Shown here in pieces: positions 60,449 to 64,000 of a stretch of 64,000 nt of DNA; position 1 is the first letter of the stretch, and the number at the start of each line of letters is the position of its first letter. The stretch is taken from assembly GCA_947651395.1 (NCBI GenBank), contig CANSYW010000006.1, positions 47,464-111,463 on the forward strand, given 5' to 3'. The stretch is from an uncultured Pseudoflavonifractor sp. GTDB lineage: Bacteria; Bacillota; Clostridia; Oscillospirales; Oscillospiraceae. The notes below the pieces were generated by a model that searched no databases, was not told the origin of the DNA, and saw only the letters and a list, made by a program, of their open reading frames with translations. The translations under genes and the position numbers were made by a program.

Positions 60449-61849
60449 CTATTTCACCCTACTCCCCGCCGGCTCCAAAAGGGGGCGCTCATAGTCCACC
60501 CCGCTGAGCGCCGAGTGGACCCGGAGCATTCCCCGGCCGTCCATCACCAGGCTGATGGCCTTGGAGTAGCTGCTCTCCTCCTCCCCGTATTCCGTCACGG
60601 TGATACTGCCCGCGCACCCGGCCATGATCTCCCGCAGATCCGCCAGGCCGTGTCCGCTTCCACCGGTGGTAAGGCCTCTGCGCCCGAAATCCCGGAGGAT
60701 CTCTGGCGGAAAGGGCAGCCCCGTATCGCAGATCCTGATCTGGTAACCCTCGGGACGCTCGCCCATGACCAGGAGGATCCGTTTGTCTCTCCCCTCCACC
60801 AGCCGCACCGCCCGGATGGCGTTGCGCACCAGGTCGCCCACCATCTGCTGAAGGTGGAACTGTTGGATCACCCCCGTCTTCACCAAAAAGGCGGCGGGAG
60901 AGGTCACCACACAGGAAAAATTGATGCCCTCTTCTGCCGCCATTTCTTGCTCGTTCTGAAGTTGGCTGTCCAGCAGACGCAGGCCGGTAGTGTCAAAGTT
61001 TATCGTCTCGGCCAGCTCCTTCATGCTCCAGGCCGATATGGTGTCCCCCAAACAGTCCAGCTCCTCGATGGCTCCCCCGATCTCCGCCGCCACCTCCCAG
61101 CGGTGCTCTGCGAGCATCTTCTTCTGCGCAAGACACAGCTCCCGCTTTGCCGCCGGAATGACCTCTTTGTATTGATGGACGTCCCGGATCAGTTTTTCAA
61201 TATGCTCTGATTGGTTTGCTTCAATTTTCTGTTGTTCTATTCTGCTCTTTGTCCAAACGAACAATATTACACTAAGTAAAAACAAAACAGATATCGTATA
61301 AATTCCAAACTCTCTTCGCTGCTCCATTTGTCGAATAACAAGTGCCGCATAAGACACCATAAATAGCGCACCAAACGCTACTATAATCCATCCTTGATAT
61401 ATTGATGTAACAACGTTCCAATTAACAGAATCAATGTGACGTATACAGATTGAATACACGCTAATCAAGATTGCACTTGCAAACATTCCAGTAATCGGAT
61501 ATTGGTTTATTGGATCTATAAATGCAAAAATGAAAAAAGTCAATATGAGTGAGCAACCCCAGAACAGTTTTACAATGATGTATGAAAAAATGGCCTCTAA
61601 CATACTCTTTCTATTTGTCCGCTTAGATGCCACCCAGTTTATTCCTCCACTTAAGCACACATTTACAAGTGGAAGAAAGTATCTCTTTCCTATACTTACT
61701 AAGTAGCAAGAACATATTGTCACTAAGAACATTTGAAATCTTCGTATTAGTTTCTTATCTAAAGTCACACTTAAAAACATTGCTTTTTGCATCTCCGTCC
61801 ATACAAACGCAAAGACAGCCGCCTCAACAATAATTGTTATTTTATTCAT
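60449..61849 (-). CDS. GHKL-type sensor histidine kinase with AT-rich membrane domain
   Basis: About 466 aa from the ATG at 61849 (GGGAGC upstream). The N-terminal ~230 residues hold seven or so membrane helices (YFLPLVNVCLSGG, LILTFFIFAF, FLLSVILFVW). The cytoplasmic part has a candidate phosphoacceptor His in IRDVHQYKEVI, an N box LVRNAIRAV, DTGLPFPPE and GGSGHGLADL; the last three are HATPase motifs. DNA for the membrane half is AT-rich while the kinase half is GC-rich like the chromosome. Topology is AgrC/HPK10-like. Encoded downstream of a Spo0A-domain regulator, its likely partner. Confidence 0.82.
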   Translation of the reverse strand: MNKITIIVEAAVFAFVWTEMQKAMFLSVTLDKKLIRRFQMFLVTICSCYLVSIGKRYFLPLVNVCLSGGINWVASKRTNRKSMLEAIFSYIIVKLFWGCSLILTFFIFAFIDPINQYPITGMFASAILISVYSICIRHIDSVNWNVVTSIYQGWIIVAFGALFMVSYAALVIRQMEQRREFGIYTISVLFLLSVILFVWTKSRIEQQKIEANQSEHIEKLIRDVHQYKEVIPAAKRELCLAQKKMLAEHRWEVAAEIGGAIEELDCLGDTISAWSMKELAETINFDTTGLRLLDSQLQNEQEMAAEEGINFSCVVTSPAAFLVKTGVIQQFHLQQMVGDLVRNAIRAVRLVEGRDKRILLVMGERPEGYQIRICDTGLPFPPEILRDFGRRGLTTGGSGHGLADLREIMAGCAGSITVTEYGEEESSYSKAISLVMDGRGMLRVHSALSGVDYERPLLEPAGSRVK

Positions 61850-61984
61850 TTTTAGCTCCCTTTCAATGTTTTTTCGCCATGATTGGCGGAAATATAATAT
61901 CGCATTGTTGCAGGGAACAAAATAGAAAAAAGAAAGAGAACACCTTTTGGCGTCCTCTTCCCTTCGTGTCATTTAATGCAAAAA

Positions 61985-62044
61985 TTAAAAATGCTGACCC
62001 AAAAACTCAATCAGATCATCGATCCAATCGCCCTGCTTCCGCAT
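61985..62044 (-). CDS. Possible 19-residue peptide (MRKQGDWIDDLIEFLGQHF)
   Basis: Tiny ORF in the gap between the response regulator and the kinase. ATG is six bases after GAGGAGGG, a near-perfect ribosome site that forms the 3' arm of a strong hairpin. The ORF is followed by a GAGGACGCC/GGTGTTCTC hairpin and TTTCTTTTTT, a terminator at about 61918-61955. The peptide could form an amphipathic helix. It has no Cys or AgrD-like pattern. It may be fortuitous, since terminator 3' arms often look like ribosome sites. Confidence 0.4.
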   Translation of the reverse strand: MRKQGDWIDDLIEFLGQHF

Positions 62045-62097
62045 GAAAAACCCTCCTCTCTGTACCGTATGGGCATACGGTACCACGAGAGGAGGGT
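62045..62097 (-). promoter_or_regulatory. Strong nested hairpin hiding a ribosome site
   Basis: Outer arms ACCCTCCTCTC/GAGAGGAGGGT and inner arms GTACCGTATG/CATACGGTAC, loop GG. On the minus strand it is followed by TTTTTC and then the ATG of the 19-residue ORF. It may be a terminator of the upstream gene or a structure that masks translation. Confidence 0.6.
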
Positions 62098-62104
62098 CTT
62101 ACTA

Positions 62105-62111
62105 TGTCGAA
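62105..62111 (+). promoter_or_regulatory. Candidate Spo0A box between regulator and kinase
   Basis: Exact TGTCGAA, the 7-mer core of the Spo0A box, just upstream of the hairpin on the minus strand. The neighbouring regulator has a Spo0A-type DNA-binding domain. Confidence 0.4.
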
Positions 62112-62168
62112 TCACAGATGCTGTATTTGGTCGGTTTCCGTCGTCTTTGCGCTTTTTGGGGCATAAAC

Positions 62169-62200
62169 CGGCCGGGAGGGCTTGGCCTTCCCGGCCTTTG
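62169..62200 (-). terminator. Probable terminator after the response regulator
   Basis: GGCCGGGA..TCCCGGCC dyad with GGTTTA on the minus strand, a dozen bases after the stop. The T-run is weak. Confidence 0.5.
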
Positions 62201-62211
62201 GGGGTCGGATT

Positions 62212-63012
62212 TCAGTCCAGTCTTTCCCTGAATTTGTTGGCGTAATAGCCGATAAACTCCTTTACCTCCGGCTTCCCCTTTGCGGGATTCACGTATTGGG
62301 TGAACTCTCGCTGAAGGGTCTCCACATCGGTATGCGTCCAGGCGGACTCGATCCTGGTGCGCATGGCCTTCTCAATGCTGGCCTTGGTCACATGGAACCG
62401 CTCCACCAGCACCGGATAGATCTCATTGTCCAGATCCACGATGCCGCTCCCCGAGGTCGCGGCCATGTAAATGGAGTTGGCCAGATACCGCTGGGACAAG
62501 GTTCCCGGCGCGATGCCGATACGGCCCAGCGCCTCGCCGATCTTCCGGCGGAGACGAAGCTCGGGATCCAGCACCCGGTCGGCGGCCTCCTTCTGCTCCA
62601 CCGGGCCCCGCTGGAAGAAGGGCCACAGCTCCCGGAGAAAGCTGGCCACCATCTTGGGGCCCTCCGTGTCATAGCCGGGCAGGGACTTGGGCATCACGTG
62701 TCCGCTGCCGTTGGCGCGCACGCCCCGGATGGTCACCGGGTCGCTGGTCCAGGTGGTCACGATCACATAGGGATTCAGCGGCAGGGCCTTGAGCTTGGGC
62801 AAAAGCTGAACGCCGTTGCCCTCGTTGAGCTCCAGATCCAGGATCACGGCGTCCGGAGCGTTGGCCTCCACCGCCGCCATCCCCGCCGTGGCCCCATCCA
62901 CGGCGGCCACCAGCTCCATGTCCTCCAGCGTCTCAAAGTAGTCTATGAACCGCGCGACCTCCATTGGATCATCTTCGATCATAACGATCTTCATCACTGG
63001 TCCTTTTCTCAT
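62212..63012 (-). CDS. Response regulator with Spo0A-type C-terminal domain
   Basis: About 266 aa. Receiver domain residues ~7-125 with acidic pair IEDD, phosphoacceptor region VILDLELNEG and conserved Lys in VMPKSLP. The C-terminal domain follows Spo0A: EIYPVLVERFHVTKASIEKAMRTRIESAW and KGKPEVKEFIGYYANKFRERL. It is not the usual Spo0A context, so it may be a paralogue with its own kinase. The ATG at 63012 follows AAGGAG at eight bases; 62994 is an alternative. Confidence 0.85.
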   Translation of the reverse strand: MRKGPVMKIVMIEDDPMEVARFIDYFETLEDMELVAAVDGATAGMAAVEANAPDAVILDLELNEGNGVQLLPKLKALPLNPYVIVTTWTSDPVTIRGVRANGSGHVMPKSLPGYDTEGPKMVASFLRELWPFFQRGPVEQKEAADRVLDPELRLRRKIGEALGRIGIAPGTLSQRYLANSIYMAATSGSGIVDLDNEIYPVLVERFHVTKASIEKAMRTRIESAWTHTDVETLQREFTQYVNPAKGKPEVKEFIGYYANKFRERLD

Positions 63013-63050
63013 TTGTACTTCTCCTTCATTATGTATTTTTTTGTCAATCA

Positions 63051-63086
63051 AAAAAGCTGCCTTTCCAACGGAGAGGCGGCTTTTTC
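63051..63086 (-). terminator. Terminator of the XRE regulator gene
   Basis: On the minus strand AAAAAGCCGCCTCTCC-GTT-GGAAAGGCAGCTTTTTT, imperfect stem with a T-run. Confidence 0.75.
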
Positions 63087-63174
63087 ATGTCTATACATAA
63101 TCTCATACTTACTTCCGGCAAACAACTCTTTGTAAAAACGAGGAACAGGTATCCTTTTCACAGCAACTCCGTCT

Positions 63175-63450
63175 TCAATCATCTCCCGAATCATCAAAAG
63201 AGTATTCGTTTAGGGATTGATAATCCAGGAATTCGGCTACCGTCATGCTAAATGCAAGAGCAATTCGATGGATCGTCCGAATCCTGGGGTTATAAGTCCT
63301 GCCGTTGATCAAATTATCAAGCGTCGACTGACTAACTCCACTCATTTCTGAAAGTTTGTTAATGGAGAAGCCTCTGGATCTACAAAGTGATAAGATCCTG
63401 TCAACCAAAATTCTGGCATATTCATAATCTAATGCTGCTATCTGAAACAC
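63175..63450 (-). CDS. XRE-family helix-turn-helix regulator
   Basis: About 91 aa. HTH: FSINKLSEMSGVSQSTLDNLINGRTYNPRIRTIHRIALAFSMTVAEF, a standard XRE/Cro fold. Start uncertain: GTG at 63450 abuts AGAAGG, unusually close. AT-rich compared with the chromosome. A 32-bp perfect palindrome upstream could be its operator. Confidence 0.8.
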   Translation of the reverse strand: MFQIAALDYEYARILVDRILSLCRSRGFSINKLSEMSGVSQSTLDNLINGRTYNPRIRTIHRIALAFSMTVAEFLDYQSLNEYSFDDSGDD

Positions 63451-63495
63451 CTTCTCACTTTGAAGGATAGTGTTTTCATGATAGCAATAATAATA

Positions 63496-63527
63496 CTACG
63501 TATTACCCGAATACGGGTAATACGTAG
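63496..63527. promoter_or_regulatory. 32-bp perfect palindrome upstream of the XRE gene
   Basis: CTACGTATTACCCG-AATA-CGGGTAATACGTAG, 14-bp arms with no mismatch and no T-run on the side a terminator would need. Located about 45 bases before the XRE start; most likely an operator. Confidence 0.65.
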
Positions 63528-63642
63528 AAAAAATTCGTCGAAATACATTTTTATTATACTTTTTGAAAGGTGGCGCAAGGAATATGGCAAGCAACAAAAT
63601 ATCAGTATCTGATCTTCTCTCAGCCAGTTCTCGTCTGGGCAC

Positions 63643-63680
63643 AAAAAAACAAAGAACCCCATCGGGGTTCTTTGTTTTTT
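63643..63680 (-). terminator. Bidirectional terminator after tRNA-Cys
   Basis: AAAAACAAAGAACCCC-AT/CGGGGTTCTTTGTTTTT hairpin adjacent to the tRNA 3' end. Confidence 0.88.
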
Positions 63681-63754
<74 letters not shown>

Positions 63755-63757
63755 GGT

Positions 63758-63833
63758 TGGAGCGGGCAACGAGGCTCGAACTCGCTACCTCCACCTTGGC
63801 AAGGTGGCGCTCTACCAGATGAGCTATGCCCGC
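63758..63833 (-). tRNA. tRNA-Gly (anticodon GCC)
   Basis: Acceptor GCGGGCA/TGCCCGC, anticodon stem CCACC/GGTGG around TTGCCAA, encoded TCCA. Second glycine isoacceptor in the window. Confidence 0.94.
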
Positions 63834-63898
63834 ATATTTAGAGGGGATACCCCTCAGGGGCTGCTACACCCCTATCATATGCCGCTTCCCCTGTGGGG

Positions 63899-63934
63899 AT
63901 TCTCCCGGGACATGCCGTCCCGGGAGAATTTTTT
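63899..63934. terminator. Strong hairpin after tRNA-Phe
   Basis: ATTCTCCCGGGAC-ATGCC-GTCCCGGGAGAAT with a T7 run only on the plus-strand side. It abuts the tRNA-Phe 3' end; on the minus strand it lacks a T-run, so its orientation is unclear. Confidence 0.55.

Positions 63935-64000
<66 letters not shown>

Noticed and set aside
62043-62231. 62-residue plus-strand ORF beginning MKNPPLCTVWAYG
   Set aside because: Runs through the nested hairpin and the regulator's terminator with no good ribosome site.

Overview
The window is GC-rich, densely packed bacterial chromosome from an endospore-forming Clostridia lineage. Gene content (all eight spoIIIA genes, a Spo0A-domain regulator, T-box control, a rapZ-yvcK-whiA cluster, SLH and Asp23 proteins) and the high GC point to a gut Oscillospiraceae-type organism (Flavonifractor, Pseudoflavonifractor or Lawsonibacter-like). 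That genus-level placement is inference.

Region 1 (1-14.8 kb, minus strand) is a conserved housekeeping run: dnaE (truncated by the window edge), whiA, yvcK, rapZ, murB, then recN, argR, nadK, tlyA, dxs, a divergent-PAP2 gene, ispA, xseB, xseA, a TsaD/Kae1-like paralogue and nusB. Many neighbours overlap by ATGA or similar junctions. Region 2 (14.9-21.1 kb) has a plus-strand SLH protein, an Asp23 gene and the complete spoIIIAA-AH operon with a sigma-E-like promoter. Region 3 (21.1-32.6 kb) has gpsA-plsY-der, rpmF with its DUF177 partner, an RluA-family pseudouridine synthase, a potABC-D polyamine importer with a PotC-PotD fusion, a FlK-like thioesterase, small membrane genes, an AIM24-family gene and tRNA-Gln(CTG).

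Region 4 (about 32.6-48.9 kb) stands out. Base composition drops visibly and nearly every gene moves amide or amino nitrogen: CTP synthase, a short type I glutamine synthetase, a three-piece split glutamate synthase, an ANTAR antiterminator with a pseudo-receiver, type III glutamine synthetase, asparagine synthetase under an Asn T-box, PurA, PurB and GMP synthetase. A fossil of GlmS lies between purA and purB, and a C-terminal scrap of a tyrosine recombinase lies between guaA and a tRNA array. Three separate promoters in the island (pyrG, the split-GltB operon, glnN) are each followed at once by the same RNA design: a 5-bp hairpin with a 6-nt loop whose 5' arm and loop also form the 5' side of an intrinsic terminator. 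I read the region as an acquired nitrogen-assimilation island under one antitermination circuit, probably ANTAR-driven. This is the strongest candidate for an undescribed system here.

Region 5 (48.9-64 kb) starts with tRNAs Lys, Gln, His, Arg and Gly. A palindromic element and a 26-bp duplication of the tRNA-Arg 5' end sit beside tRNA-Arg, and a related palindrome lies at 24.3 kb. Next come a CmpB-like membrane protein, a DUF1858-like protein, a gamma-carbonic anhydrase family protein, a DUF2238-like protein, DUF1540 and GIY-YIG proteins, a PAP2 phosphatase and DUF4330. A glycosyltransferase-CsaB fusion with a second glycosyltransferase follows; its CsaB half probably makes the pyruvylated wall ligand that SLH domains bind. 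Then come a PiT phosphate transporter, a HAD phosphatase, an AGCS symporter and a two-component system (GHKL kinase plus Spo0A-domain regulator) around a possible 19-residue peptide gene and a Spo0A box. An XRE regulator with a 32-bp palindrome and tRNAs Cys, Gly and Phe close the window. No CRISPR array, rRNA operon or intact transposase was seen.
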